Of a stretch of 64,000 nucleotides of DNA, positions 1-9,503 are shown piece after piece; the stretch's first letter is position 1; each line of letters begins with the position of its first letter. Position numbers and translations under genes: made by a program. Location: positions 62,001 to 126,000 of the forward strand of contig NZ_CP143889.1 in NCBI RefSeq assembly GCF_036417355.1. Direction: 5' to 3'. The notes under the pieces were generated by a model. It did not search any database and was not told the DNA's origin. It saw only the letters and a list, made by a program, of their open reading frames with translations. This stretch comes from Akkermansia sp. RCC_12PD. GTDB lineage: Bacteria > Verrucomicrobiota > Verrucomicrobiia > Verrucomicrobiales > Akkermansiaceae.

Positions 1-225
1 AACGCGACCAGGGATATCAAAAGGCCCTGCTGTAAAACCATGCCAAGCGTGTACAACATGAGCACAAAATGGTTCCCCTTCATGAATCTGGAAAAGGATG
101 ACATCGCTCTCGTTCACGCCTACGGAGACACCAAGCTCCCGCACTCGTCCTGCGATTGGGCCAACAAGGAATACGAACGACTGATGGAGACATACAGGAA
201 CATGGAAATTCCCTCACCGGAATGA
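1..225 (+). CDS. C-terminal end of an unidentified protein (partial at window edge)
   Basis: An open frame enters from the left edge and ends with a stop at 223-225. The 74 visible residues have a normal composition, with several Trp, Tyr and Phe and an acidic C-terminus (ending EIPSPE). I recognise no family. An internal ATG at position 40 would give 61 residues, but the frame stays open to the window edge, so this is more likely the tail of a longer gene. It converges on lpdA. A chance open frame is possible. Confidence 0.4.
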   Translation, partial: NATRDIKRPCCKTMPSVYNMSTKWFPFMNLEKDDIALVHAYGDTKLPHSSCDWANKEYERLMETYRNMEIPSPE

Positions 226-523
226 TTCCGCGCCATAGGGACCTCATGGCATGTCCCCGCAAATCATGCAGGAATAATAAAACAATTTGGAATCTGCCGC
301 CGGAGGTTCATCCACGGAAGGTCCCGTACCTGCGATCACAGCTCCAAATGGACTGATGCCGTTCAACGGAAGCCCAAGTTTTCCATGGACCCCTTCCTGT
401 CCCTCCTGCGGTCAAAACCGGGATAGACGCGCGCAAACCGTTCGTCAATACCTTGCGTCAATCCCATCCATCCGGGTCCGGATGGCAGGAAGAGCCCCAT
501 CACGGAGCTCTTCCGCATGATCC
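226..523. other. Intergenic stretch, no supported gene
   Basis: About 300 bases between two convergent genes. I see no convincing coding frame. A GGAAGAGC/GCTCTTCC inverted repeat at 488-514 lies just downstream of lpdA (minus strand) but has no U-tract, so it is only a weak terminator candidate. Confidence 0.5.
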
Positions 524-1912
524 TTACATGTGAATGGCGATTCCCTCCGAGGCCAGCATGGACTCATGAATGGCTTCGGACAGGGTCGGATGGGCGAAAA
601 TGGTGGCGTGAATATCTTCATCCGTCAATTCCGCCTGAAGGCTGACGCCGAGCGTGGCGATCAATTCCGTAGCTTCCGGCCCCACAATGTGGGCTCCCAG
701 CAATTCACCGTTTTTGGCGCCGTACAGGGTCTTCACGAAGCCGTCCGGTTCTCCGGCGGCCACGGCTTTGCCGATGGCCTGGAAGGGGAATTTCCCGACT
801 TTGTACTCCACGCCCGCTTCCTTGAGGGCGCGTTCCGTGCTACCGACGGACGCAACCTGCGGATAACAATACGTGCAGCTCGGGAAGAAGCCGACCTGTT
901 TGGGCTGATAATCCGGATTAAACATGCCTTCCACCGCCTGCACGGCTTCATACGTAGCCGTATGGGCCAGCAAAACGCCGCCGATCACGTCGCCCGCCGC
1001 ATAAACGCCGGGGACGGACGTGGCATAGCGGTCATTGACCTTGATGAATCCCTTTTCCGTCAGTTCCAGGCCGAGAGCGGCGGGAACGACCGGCTTCACG
1101 CCGATCGCCACCAGGCAAATGTCCGCCGTAATTTCCTCTTCCTGTCCCTTGCTGTTTTTTACAAGGGCCTTCACCTTGCCGTCGCAGGTTTCCGTGACGG
1201 ACTCCACGGAAGTGCCCGTCATGGTCTTGATGCCCTGTTTCTTGAAGGCCCGCTCCAACGTCTGGCAGGAATCGTCGTCCTCATTGGGCAGGATGCGCGG
1301 CAGCGCTTCAATAAGCGTCACCTTTGTACCGAAAGAATTATAAATATAGGCAAACTCCGTGCCAATGGCCCCGGAACCAATGATAACCATGCTTTCAGGC
1401 CGCTTTTCCAGCACCATGGCTTCCCTGGAACCGATGATGGTAGTGCCGTTCAGCGGAAGGCTGGAAACGGTGCGGGTCACGCATCCGGTACTGATGAGAA
1501 TGTTCTTTCCTTCCAGTACCTGCGTAGTGCCGTCAGCGGCCTTCACTTCCACCTTGCCGGGAGCCGTGATGGAGGCTTCCCCGGTAACGGATTCCACCTT
1601 GTTTTTCTTGAAAAGGAATCCAACCCCGCCAGCCAGGCGGTCGCTCACCTTGCGTGAACGTCCGATGACCTCGCTCCAGTCCACGCTCACGCCTTCCACC
1701 GTCATGCCAAATTCCTTGGCCCGGCTCGTCACAGTCAGGTAGGCTTCCGCATTCTTCAAGAGTGCCTTGGTGGGAATGCAGCCCCAGTTCAGGCAGGTTC
1801 CCCCCACCCGGTCGCGCTCCACGCACGCCACGGTCTTTCCCATTTGTGCAGCGCGAATGGCTCCCACATATCCGGCGGGGCCGCCACCAATGACGATCAA
1901 ATCATATTGCAT
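524..1912 (-). CDS. lpdA: Dihydrolipoyl dehydrogenase (E3)
   Basis: This is a FAD-dependent flavoprotein that reoxidises dihydrolipoamide with NAD+ in 2-oxoacid dehydrogenase or glycine-cleavage complexes in the cytoplasm. The 462-residue length is normal for the family. The N-terminus has the FAD dinucleotide motif GGGPAGY (about 9-15), followed by the redox disulfide in GTCLNWGCIPTK (Cys40 and Cys45). A second NAD-binding GSGAIG motif lies near 190, and AAGDV (about 310) belongs to the second FAD contact. The C-terminal HPTLSEAIHE carries the catalytic His-Glu pair. No E1 or E2 subunit gene is adjacent, so the partner complex cannot be told from this window. The start is the ATG at the conserved N-terminus (MQYDLIVIGGG). 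Confidence 0.95.
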   Translation of the reverse strand: MQYDLIVIGGGPAGYVGAIRAAQMGKTVACVERDRVGGTCLNWGCIPTKALLKNAEAYLTVTSRAKEFGMTVEGVSVDWSEVIGRSRKVSDRLAGGVGFLFKKNKVESVTGEASITAPGKVEVKAADGTTQVLEGKNILISTGCVTRTVSSLPLNGTTIIGSREAMVLEKRPESMVIIGSGAIGTEFAYIYNSFGTKVTLIEALPRILPNEDDDSCQTLERAFKKQGIKTMTGTSVESVTETCDGKVKALVKNSKGQEEEITADICLVAIGVKPVVPAALGLELTEKGFIKVNDRYATSVPGVYAAGDVIGGVLLAHTATYEAVQAVEGMFNPDYQPKQVGFFPSCTYCYPQVASVGSTERALKEAGVEYKVGKFPFQAIGKAVAAGEPDGFVKTLYGAKNGELLGAHIVGPEATELIATLGVSLQAELTDEDIHATIFAHPTLSEAIHESMLASEGIAIHM

Positions 1913-2077
1913 GAAGGTACTATAAAGGCATCCACCCCGCCGGGTAAAGAATGAATGTGATCATGCGGCTTCCCGGGAGATTCAATAACAAAAGATTAAA
2001 AAACCAAGAGAGAATCCGCCCATGGACACGGGACGAATTTCCCTTATTTATCTTTGTGTTCCAACGCGTTGTTTACC

Positions 2078-3400
2078 TTATACTTTCGCTTTTACCCATT
2101 CCACCAGTTCCTGCATTTCCGCGGCGGTATCCGCATACAAGCCGTCCGTGTAGCAGCCATGGTCATACAGGATGCGGCCATCCACCATCGTGAACACGCA
2201 GTCCTTGCCGGAAGCGGCATAAACCGCATGGGAAACTTCATTGAAGATCGGGCACAGATTGGGTTCGTCCAGATCCAGGGCAATCATGTCGGCGGGAGCT
2301 CCGGGAGCCATCGTTCCCAGGCCCGGGGTGCGGAAAATGCGGGCGCCTTCCACGGTTGCCATGCCCAGGGCTTTCATGGCGGGAACGGCGGTGGCGTCCC
2401 CGGTGCACCCCTTGGCAAGAATAGCCGCCAGCTTCATTGTTTCAAACATGTCCAGGCTGTTGTTGCTGCATGCACCGTCCGTCCCCAGGGAAACGGGAAT
2501 GCCTGCCATCAGCATGTCCTGAACCCTGGCAAATCCGGACGCCAGCTTCAGGTTGCTGACGGGATTATGCACAATGGCCGCACCGGATGCCGCCACCGTT
2601 TCCAGTTCCTCATCCATCACATCCACCATATGGGCCAGCACGGCGCGTTCATTCAGTAACCCCATGTCCCGGGCATAGGCCACCGGCCTCCTGTCCTGGT
2701 GCAGGGAGCGGCACTGTTCCACTTCCCCCGCAGACTCGGAAAGATGAATATGGAGCATCAGGTCCAGTTCCTCCGCCAGCCGCATGGAACGCCTGAGAAC
2801 ATCGTCGCTCGTAGTGTACACGCTATGAGGCATCACCGCCAACTGCACCCTGCCGCGTCCTCCAAAGCGGACGGCCTGCTCGCGGTACAGGGCTTCCGCA
2901 CCATTCCAGCCGTCATAGGCCGGGGACGGAAAAGCAAAGAGAGCCTCGCCACCCACACAGCGCATCCCCATGCGTTCCGCTTCCTGAAGAACGTTGATTT
3001 CCAGAAGATAGGAATCCACAAAGGCGGTCGTGCCCGTACGCATCATTTCATACATGCCCAGCCGCGCGCCCAGAGAGACTATTCTGTCCGTCAGATGCGC
3101 CTCCACCGGGAAAATATGCTTGGTCAGCCATTCCATGAGGGGCAGATCGTCCGCAAAACCGCGCAGGAAAGTCATCGGAACATGCGTATGTGCATTAACC
3201 AGCCCGGGCATCAGCAGGGCATTCCCCAAATCACACCGGACGGAGGGCATCCATGCCGCCTCCAGCTTTTCCGCAGGTCCCGCTTCCAGAATTTTCCCGT
3301 CCCGGACAGCCACTCCGGCGTTGCCTCCTATGCCGGGCTGTTCCGTTCCCGTAAGCATACGGGAGGCGGTCACCAGCAGATCGCACGCTTGTTTTTCCAT
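2078..3400 (-). CDS. mtaD: Amidohydrolase, S-adenosylhomocysteine / methylthioadenosine deaminase type
   Basis: A metal-dependent hydrolase of the amidohydrolase superfamily. The closest family pattern is the MTA/SAH deaminases, which convert the adenine moiety to hypoxanthine and so help recycle S-adenosylmethionine by-products. With a start at 3400 the protein has 440 residues. It shows the metal-binding HTH motif (71-73, in VNAHTHVPMTFLRG), the HIHLSES strand and the late GTDGACSNNSLDMF motif typical of this subgroup. An upstream in-frame start at 3457 would add 19 residues before the conserved MEKQACDLLV region and looks unlikely. The gene stands alone, divergent from the barrel gene at 3546. 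Guanine deaminase or another aminohydrolase remains possible because specificity is not readable from motifs alone. Confidence 0.82.
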   Translation of the reverse strand: MEKQACDLLVTASRMLTGTEQPGIGGNAGVAVRDGKILEAGPAEKLEAAWMPSVRCDLGNALLMPGLVNAHTHVPMTFLRGFADDLPLMEWLTKHIFPVEAHLTDRIVSLGARLGMYEMMRTGTTAFVDSYLLEINVLQEAERMGMRCVGGEALFAFPSPAYDGWNGAEALYREQAVRFGGRGRVQLAVMPHSVYTTSDDVLRRSMRLAEELDLMLHIHLSESAGEVEQCRSLHQDRRPVAYARDMGLLNERAVLAHMVDVMDEELETVAASGAAIVHNPVSNLKLASGFARVQDMLMAGIPVSLGTDGACSNNSLDMFETMKLAAILAKGCTGDATAVPAMKALGMATVEGARIFRTPGLGTMAPGAPADMIALDLDEPNLCPIFNEVSHAVYAASGKDCVFTMVDGRILYDHGCYTDGLYADTAAEMQELVEWVKAKV

Positions 3401-3503
3401 GCCGCGGAATGTAGCGCAAAAAGCAGGTTTTAGCAATTTCATCCCCTCCTCCGGCATGATTTCATGTAATTATGACATTTCTGTTTGACTTCAAACGGAA
3501 AAA

Positions 3504-3530
3504 TTGACAAGAATGCGGGACAGTTAAATT
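3504..3530 (+). promoter_or_regulatory. Candidate promoter of the outer-membrane barrel gene
   Basis: A perfect TTGACA at 3504-3509 is followed by an AT-rich TTAAATT at 3524-3530, just upstream of the ATG at 3546. The spacing is shorter than the usual 17 bases, so the -10 assignment is uncertain. No Shine-Dalgarno sequence precedes the ATG. Confidence 0.3.
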
Positions 3531-3545
3531 CACCATTTATCCCAC

Positions 3546-4148
3546 ATGAACAAAACTATACTGTTAGGTTTGGCCCTTGCGGCCTCCGTATCCGCCGCAA
3601 ACGCGTATCATGTTGAAAAATATGACGGCCAGTTCGGCATGTCCCTTGAAGGGGCCTACGGCATTGCCACCAAGGACGCCATGCCCAATGTGGCCGGCGG
3701 CAATCTGAGCATTTTCAACTACATTGAAACAGGCAGCATTGTTCACCAAATTTCCCTGAACGGCGGCATTCTGGCCGGCTCTCACCATCCCAGCGTTCAC
3801 GACCTGGGCATTAGCGGCCCTTACACCGCCAGCCTCCGTTCCACGTACATTCCGATGATGGCCGGCTATACCTTGAATCTGCCCATCGGCGACTACACCA
3901 TGTTCTACCTGGGCGGCAAGGCGGGTGCCACTTACGGCGACGTGAAGACCACCATCCACGGCCTGGAAAACGGCAGCCAGTCCCGCACCATTTCCACCAC
4001 CAAATTTTCCTGGGCGGCCCAGGCCGGCTTCAAATTCAGCGTGTCCAAGAGCACGGACTTCGTGATTGGCTACGAATACTATCAGATCCAGGGCTACAAC
4101 GATCCCGGCTACCATATCATCAAGCTGGGCTTCTCGTGGGACTTTTAA
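3546..4148 (+). CDS. Small secreted outer-membrane beta-barrel-like protein
   Basis: A 200-residue protein with a clear Sec signal peptide (MNKTILLGLALAASVSAANA, cleavage near residue 20). The mature part is rich in alternating hydrophobic and polar strands with Gly and aromatic residues, and ends in LGFSWDF. A C-terminal aromatic residue is the usual recognition signal for insertion of outer-membrane barrels. The length fits an 8-stranded barrel of the OmpW/OmpA-barrel class. It is monocistronic: its own candidate promoter lies upstream and a strong terminator follows. The precise role is not recognisable. Confidence 0.7.
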   Translation: MNKTILLGLALAASVSAANAYHVEKYDGQFGMSLEGAYGIATKDAMPNVAGGNLSIFNYIETGSIVHQISLNGGILAGSHHPSVHDLGISGPYTASLRSTYIPMMAGYTLNLPIGDYTMFYLGGKAGATYGDVKTTIHGLENGSQSRTISTTKFSWAAQAGFKFSVSKSTDFVIGYEYYQIQGYNDPGYHIIKLGFSWDF

Positions 4149-4175
4149 GTACATTGCGTTCATCGCTATCTACGG

Positions 4176-4206
4176 CGGCTCCGCATCGTGCGGAGCCGTC
4201 TTTTTT
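4176..4206 (+). terminator. Rho-independent terminator after the barrel gene
   Basis: A perfect 10-bp stem, CGGCTCCGCA (4176-4185) with TGCGGAGCCG (4189-4198), has a 3-base loop and is followed by TC and six T residues (4201-4206). Confidence 0.92.
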
Positions 4207-4596
4207 GTATCTGACCAAGACAATTCCCTTCAGATAGCCGGAAAACAAGGCGAACGCGGCAAAGCCGGCTTTCCAAAAAGGCACCTTCCAGGAACGTATA
4301 ACTGCCCAACTGCCGCAAAAGCCTGAGGCGTCCTGAGCTTTTTTAAGGCGGGAAAATCAATTCCGATAAGGAAAATTCCTCTCGGATCCGAAGAAGGAAT
4401 TCCATCCACTAAACGCGGAAAAGCCGGACGGCGTCTGCCAGACAAAGGACCCCGGTGGGATGATAAAACCAACTATCCATGTCCGGAGGCCGGAGATACA
4501 GTCCAAACAAAGAAGGCCCCAACCGGGGCCTTGCATGGATGAATATCGCCCGGGAACCAAGGCTTTACGCCCCGGTTCCCAATCAAAAAAAGTCCC
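4207..4596. other. Intergenic region between convergent genes
   Basis: About 390 bases without a convincing gene. It holds the terminator of the GH35 gene (4503-4532). Short open frames here lack any recognisable protein character. Confidence 0.5.
4503..4532 (-). terminator. Terminator of the GH35 gene
   Basis: The inverted repeat AAGGCCCC (4513-4520) with GGGGCCTT (4525-4532) is followed on the minus strand by a T-rich stretch (TTCTTTGTTT). It lies about 65 bases beyond the GH35 stop codon. Confidence 0.75.
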
Positions 4597-6939
4597 TCAC
4601 TTGGCAGGCTTGAACGGCTTGGGAGAAGCGTACACCTCGTAATCCTTGATGCGTCCGTTTTCCCGGTTCTGGCGCGGCAGGTAGCGGAAACCGGAAAGCT
4701 TCTGCACCTTGCCCAGGTCCAGCACGATCATGTGCGGGTGCTTGGGATTGTCCCCCTGCCACTTGGTATGCCAGTAGGTGGTGGGCTGGTTGTCCATCAC
4801 CAGACCCGCCTGGGCGGCTTCTCCCGTCGTCTCATGGGAGTCCGCATAAACCACGGACCACTGTTCGCGGGGAAGCAGGTTGCCGGAGGCATCCAGGAAG
4901 TTCAGTTCCGCAATGGCGGCATGAGGACCGTTGTCATGAGCGTTTTTGCTGACAAGGGCGATGTAGCGCGCCTGGATAGGAGCGCGGAATTTGATTTCCT
5001 GCTGATCCGTCCCCTTGGCAAAGGTTCCCTTGTGCACCAGCTGGCTGGCGGCGGGAGCCACAGGCTTGCCTACGCGGAACACATCCGCCATGGCGGGGTC
5101 GCGCTTAACTTCGTAAATGGCTTCCTTCACGCCTTTCACTGTACCGGAACCGCCATCCACGTCCAGCACCACGATTTCATTTTTCCCCGGTTTCAGGTAT
5201 TCGCCGGGGCAGTAAAGCGCCTGCTGGGAGCCGATGAACCAGAAGCGGCCCAGATTGTGGCCGTTCACCCACACGACGCCTTTCTTCCAGCCGTCCCGCA
5301 TGTCCAGGTAGGTATCCTTGGGATTGGAGACGTTGAAATATCCACGGTGGAACACGGGCTGGTCGCCACCCGGCTTCTTGCCGGAGAAGGACAGAAGCTC
5401 CACGCCCTTGCACGGGAGGTTGTAGATGAGGAAGTTTTCCAGCTTCTTCCCGTCCAGCGTGATGGGGCCGCGTATTCCCTTGCGTTCTCCCTGAATTTGG
5501 CCGCCGAAGTTGATGCGGCCCATGTTTTCCACAAAGATGTCCACCGTATGGAGACCCGCGGGAATGACCACGTCACAGGCGTCCTGCTTGTAGCGGCGGT
5601 CCGCCGCACCCTGCCTTTTGCCGTCCACGTAAACGATGGCGCGGTCCTGCATGTTGTTCATCTTCAACTCGCCCTTCACCGGGCCGTTCACCTTCGTCCG
5701 GTACAGGATGAAGCCCAAGCTCTGCCCCAGGGCTTCCATGTGCACGGGCTCCTTGCGGATGACAGGCTGCGGGAGCCGGTTGAACATGCCGGCTTTCCCC
5801 GTAAACGTGATGGGCGGCAACTCCATCATTTCCGGCTGCGCGGGTGGATCGGGGAGCTTGTACGTATCACCGTAATAGTCCTGAATGGTCTGGCGGAACG
5901 TGCGGTAGCGGTCCGTCAGGGTTCCGTTTTCAGAGATGGGCGCGCCGTAGTCGTAATTGGTCACGTCCGGCGTGTAGGCCCCTTCCCAGTTCGCCCCGTT
6001 CATGAAGCCGAAGGAGGTGCCCCCGTGCGCCATGAAGAGGTTGGGGGAGACGTTGTTTTCCAGCATCCACTTCAAGTCGCGGTTGAAGCCTTCCGTACTG
6101 CCGCCGTTTTTGGGCTTGCCCCAGTGGTCAAACCAGCCTACCCAGAATTCGCCGTTGATGCGGGGAGTCTTGCCCTTGTGCTTTTCCAGGTTGGCAAAGG
6201 CGCCCTTGGCTCCGCCGCCGAAGTTCATGGCGGAAACGATGCCGGGCAGCGTGCCGTTGTTGATCATCCAGTCATTCGGGCCGTCCGAGGTAAAGGGCAC
6301 TACACCCGGAAGCTCCTTTTGGATGACTTCCAAGTGTTTTTTCACGTAGTCCTTGTCGGAGCCGTAGGAGCCGTATTCATTTTCCACCTGAGCCATGATG
6401 ATGGGGCCGCCCTTGGTGATCTGCAGCGGTTCCAGCATGGAGCAGACTTTCTTGAGATAAGCCATGGCCGGTTCCAGGAAGCGGGGGTCCTGGGAGCGGA
6501 CCTTCAGGTCCGCATCCTTCAGCAGCCATCCGGGGAAGCCGCCGAATTCCCATTCCGCACACACATAGGGACCGGGACGCACGATAACCCACAGTCCCGC
6601 TTTCTGGGCCTCCTTGACAAACTCTACAAAATCCCGGTTCCCGGAAAAATCCCATTTGCCCGGTTCCGGTTCATGCACATTCCAGAACAAATAGGTGCAA
6701 ACCGTATTCATCCCCATGGACTTCATGCGCTGGAACCTGTCCTGCCAATGGGAACGCGGCACGCGCGGATAGTGCATTTCCCCGGAAATGATCTTCACGG
6801 GCTTGCCGTCCATCAGAAAATTTTCCTGATTGGTGGTGAAGACATGCTTGGCGCCGTCGTTGGACTCCGGCATGGGCATGGGAGCGGCCACACACAAATG
6901 GGCAGCCAGCAGCAAAATGGAAAATAGGGGCAATTTCAT
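4597..6939 (-). CDS. Secreted GH35 beta-galactosidase
   Basis: An exported glycoside hydrolase of family 35 that releases terminal beta-linked galactose, in this setting probably from mucin O-glycans. With the start at 6939 it has 780 residues and a signal peptide (MKLPLFSILLLAAHLCVAAP). An in-frame codon at 6996 would add 19 residues ahead of it and was not used. The GH35 domain follows, with EMHYPR near 54, FWNVHEP near 85 and the acid/base glutamate in QVENEYGSYG (Glu188). The likely nucleophile is in the later NGEFWVGWFDHWG segment. Jelly-roll domains follow, and the C-terminal 170 residues resemble F5/8 type C (discoidin) modules with the sub-blocks in an unusual order. A. muciniphila is known to encode GH35 enzymes active on mucin galactose. 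Confidence 0.92.
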   Translation of the reverse strand: MKLPLFSILLLAAHLCVAAPMPMPESNDGAKHVFTTNQENFLMDGKPVKIISGEMHYPRVPRSHWQDRFQRMKSMGMNTVCTYLFWNVHEPEPGKWDFSGNRDFVEFVKEAQKAGLWVIVRPGPYVCAEWEFGGFPGWLLKDADLKVRSQDPRFLEPAMAYLKKVCSMLEPLQITKGGPIIMAQVENEYGSYGSDKDYVKKHLEVIQKELPGVVPFTSDGPNDWMINNGTLPGIVSAMNFGGGAKGAFANLEKHKGKTPRINGEFWVGWFDHWGKPKNGGSTEGFNRDLKWMLENNVSPNLFMAHGGTSFGFMNGANWEGAYTPDVTNYDYGAPISENGTLTDRYRTFRQTIQDYYGDTYKLPDPPAQPEMMELPPITFTGKAGMFNRLPQPVIRKEPVHMEALGQSLGFILYRTKVNGPVKGELKMNNMQDRAIVYVDGKRQGAADRRYKQDACDVVIPAGLHTVDIFVENMGRINFGGQIQGERKGIRGPITLDGKKLENFLIYNLPCKGVELLSFSGKKPGGDQPVFHRGYFNVSNPKDTYLDMRDGWKKGVVWVNGHNLGRFWFIGSQQALYCPGEYLKPGKNEIVVLDVDGGSGTVKGVKEAIYEVKRDPAMADVFRVGKPVAPAASQLVHKGTFAKGTDQQEIKFRAPIQARYIALVSKNAHDNGPHAAIAELNFLDASGNLLPREQWSVVYADSHETTGEAAQAGLVMDNQPTTYWHTKWQGDNPKHPHMIVLDLGKVQKLSGFRYLPRQNRENGRIKDYEVYASPKPFKPAK

Positions 6940-7325
6940 GATGAATAAAACGGATGGCGATCGGAATAACTTTCGCAAAAATGCGTCTGTATTCAATGTT
7001 AAAAAGGATAGACCACAAAGAGACCACTTCCGTCCCGAACGGATTTAGTCATGAATATTTAATCCTGGATAGAAAATATGACAAAATCCAATCAACGATT
7101 ATTTGCTCTGCAATCTCCCATTTCCTATCATGCAGGGCCGGAAATGGCAGACGGGAATTTCTCTGTGGCCGCTATATCCATTTGAGGCGGACAGTATCTT
7201 CAACCAAGGAAAAACTCCTTCTGCTCCAGAGTTCCGGAATCTTGATACCGCTCTCGCCGTCTGTCCCTCCCTGCATCCCGTTTTCTTTCCGACTGGCCTT
7301 TAAATTCAGACCACCTGGGCAAAAA
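6940..7325. other. Intergenic, AT-rich, no gene seen
   Basis: About 386 bases upstream of the GH35 gene and downstream of the solute-binding protein gene. The AT-rich part at 6950-7110 is probably where the GH35 promoter lies, but I cannot place convincing -35/-10 boxes. No coding frame of protein character is visible. Confidence 0.45.
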
Positions 7326-9464
7326 TCACTCTCCAGAAGAAAATTGCGGCGGATCATCCTGGTCCTTCAGGCGTATCACCTCATGCCTTTCCTCAAACGG
7401 AATGCCGCGGCGCCGTGCCTCCTGCGTCTCCTTCTTCATCTTGCCGTCCACCCAGTACAAATGGGATTCCAGCGGATTGTAGAGCCGGGGGGAACAGAAA
7501 CGCGTGGGGGATTCCGGCCAGCGTATCCAGCGCCAGCAGGCAATGTGGGTATAAGGCTCCCTCCACCCAGGAATCCATACGCAGAGTTCATGAATCCTCT
7601 TTTGAGCACGGAGAAGGGCCTCCTTTAAGGCCGGGTAATCGGAAGCTTCCCGTTCCGCATCCAGCGCGGCATCCAGTTCGGCATCCGCTACGGCGAAAAT
7701 GTTGTTCGTGTTGCCTACGGGATTTCCCCGGCCGTCATACGCCAGTTCCGAGGCGAACGTCTCATAAAGACGTGGGAACGGCGTGTCCAGAGGCCACGCC
7801 CACAAAGCGGCCTGGTACCTTTTTTCAAATACCTTGCGGGAACACACCCCGTACGTAAGGGGATCCAATTTGATGTCCACCCCGCACTTCATGGCCTCCT
7901 GCCTGATGATGGAACAAACGTTGGTCATCATGTGGGAGGAATCCGCAAAAGTCAGCTCCATACACAGGCGTTCCCCACGTTCATTTTTCAGAATACCGTC
8001 CTCTCCCATCTCCCGGAAGCCCGCGCGGGCAAAATATTCCATGGCTTTTTTCTTGCTGTATTCCGGAGCTTTCAGCGGGAGTGTCAGGTCGCCGTATCCC
8101 TCCATGTAGGAGCCGAGACGCCTCATGTTCCCGCGGAACAGGGAGTCAATCACCATCCCCATGTTCACGGCGTGGGCCAGCCCTTTGCGGATGTCGGTAT
8201 TCCTCAGCATCCTGTCGGAACAATTCAGGTACAAGCCATACGGAGGACAGGCATAGCCCGCTTCCAGGCTGTATTTGTCTATATAGCCCCGGTGCACTTC
8301 CGGCAGTTCCAGCTTGCCCTCCCATATTTCCGGCTTGCGGATGTTCATCATGTCCAGATCCCCGCGCCGGAACATCTCAATCGCCTTGTTCTCCAGGTTT
8401 ACAAAAACATGCTCCACCTGGTCCGCATTGCAGGAATAGCGGTAATACTTTCTATCCTTCGCCCACCAATCCTTCACCCGGGCAAGAGTGATGCGCTCTC
8501 CCTGCCGGATTTTTCCGGGCACCACCACGTACCCGCCCGTGTTCGGCGCGGCCTTCCACTGGTAGCGTTCCAGAAACAGCGCATTGAAATCATGGTAAAA
8601 ACCGGGATGCGCCGGATGAAAATCCACACAGGCCATGTAAGGCAGCAGAGGCCGCGGAGACGGCACGGTGAGCGCAATGACGGAATCTCCGTACACGGTG
8701 ATCCGGTCGAACGTGGAGCGGAACAGGGCTGTCCAGAAAGGGTCCCTGGCGGCGTCCGACGTGCGCAGGCAGATATTCAGCAAAAAATCCTCCACACGCA
8801 CGGGCCGTCCGTCCGAATAGGCCGCTTCAGGATCCAAATGATAAAAAACAGTGCGCCCATCCGCGGAAACGGCCCAGCGGTCCGCCAGCCCCGGTATGGG
8901 ACGGGAAGTTTCCGGATGCAGCCCCACGAGAGGAATCCACACGTTGTCAATCGCGGAATAATTGAAAAAATTCTCGCTGCCGGGACCGAAAGCCCGCAAG
9001 GTGCCGGGGAACGGCGTATTGATCCACAGCCGGACCTGGCCGCCCTTCACGGCGCGGGGGTCCCCGATCTCCGGTTCCTCCATGCCCGTGTGCCATTCCA
9101 GGCCGGGGGGCATCTTTTCCAGAGGAAGCATACGAATATGATCCCCCTGCTCCAGCCTTCTCCTGAGGCGCTCCACGGAACGCGCACGTTCCGCCAGACG
9201 GCGGCCGTCGCCTTCCCCGCGGGAAACGGCCAGCAGTTCTTTCTGTTGCTCCCCTCCCGCCAGTTCCCGGAGCAGTTCCCTTTCCACGGACCTGTTCCAG
9301 CGTTCTACAAATCCGTCAAACACAGCCGGCATCCCCCGGTCGTCGGTATTCCCGGCCCCCTCGTTCCAGACCGCGGATTCCCGGTGGGAGAAGTAAAACA
9401 CCCCCCCTATGAACACGGCCAGGAGCAATGCCCCCAGAATGGACAGCCAGCGAAACACGATCAA
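7326..9464 (-). CDS. Extracellular solute-binding protein, family 5 (peptide/oligopeptide type)
   Basis: A 712-residue exported protein with an N-terminal membrane anchor or uncleaved signal (about residues 5-27, WLSILGALLLAVFIGGVFYF). A charged, probably helical stretch covers 50-115. From about 135 the protein has the SBP_bac_5 fold of DppA/OppA-like receptors (LADRWAVSADGRTVFYHLDP with DGRPVRVEDF, then a long second lobe). Such proteins deliver peptides or related ligands to an ABC permease. No permease or ATPase gene is adjacent, so it is an orphan receptor here. The membrane-anchored N-terminus and extra 100-residue segment make it longer than usual DppA-type proteins (about 530 residues). 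Ligand unknown. Confidence 0.8.
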   Translation of the reverse strand: MIVFRWLSILGALLLAVFIGGVFYFSHRESAVWNEGAGNTDDRGMPAVFDGFVERWNRSVERELLRELAGGEQQKELLAVSRGEGDGRRLAERARSVERLRRRLEQGDHIRMLPLEKMPPGLEWHTGMEEPEIGDPRAVKGGQVRLWINTPFPGTLRAFGPGSENFFNYSAIDNVWIPLVGLHPETSRPIPGLADRWAVSADGRTVFYHLDPEAAYSDGRPVRVEDFLLNICLRTSDAARDPFWTALFRSTFDRITVYGDSVIALTVPSPRPLLPYMACVDFHPAHPGFYHDFNALFLERYQWKAAPNTGGYVVVPGKIRQGERITLARVKDWWAKDRKYYRYSCNADQVEHVFVNLENKAIEMFRRGDLDMMNIRKPEIWEGKLELPEVHRGYIDKYSLEAGYACPPYGLYLNCSDRMLRNTDIRKGLAHAVNMGMVIDSLFRGNMRRLGSYMEGYGDLTLPLKAPEYSKKKAMEYFARAGFREMGEDGILKNERGERLCMELTFADSSHMMTNVCSIIRQEAMKCGVDIKLDPLTYGVCSRKVFEKRYQAALWAWPLDTPFPRLYETFASELAYDGRGNPVGNTNNIFAVADAELDAALDAEREASDYPALKEALLRAQKRIHELCVWIPGWREPYTHIACWRWIRWPESPTRFCSPRLYNPLESHLYWVDGKMKKETQEARRRGIPFEERHEVIRLKDQDDPPQFSSGE

Positions 9465-9503
9465 CGATTACCCGCCCTCTTTTAACCTATATCCGGTCCT
9501 AAT

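Noticed and set aside
4732-6927. 731-codon plus-strand frame opposite the GH35 gene
   Set aside because: Antisense shadow; no domain, and the GH35 frame carries signal peptide and catalytic motifs.
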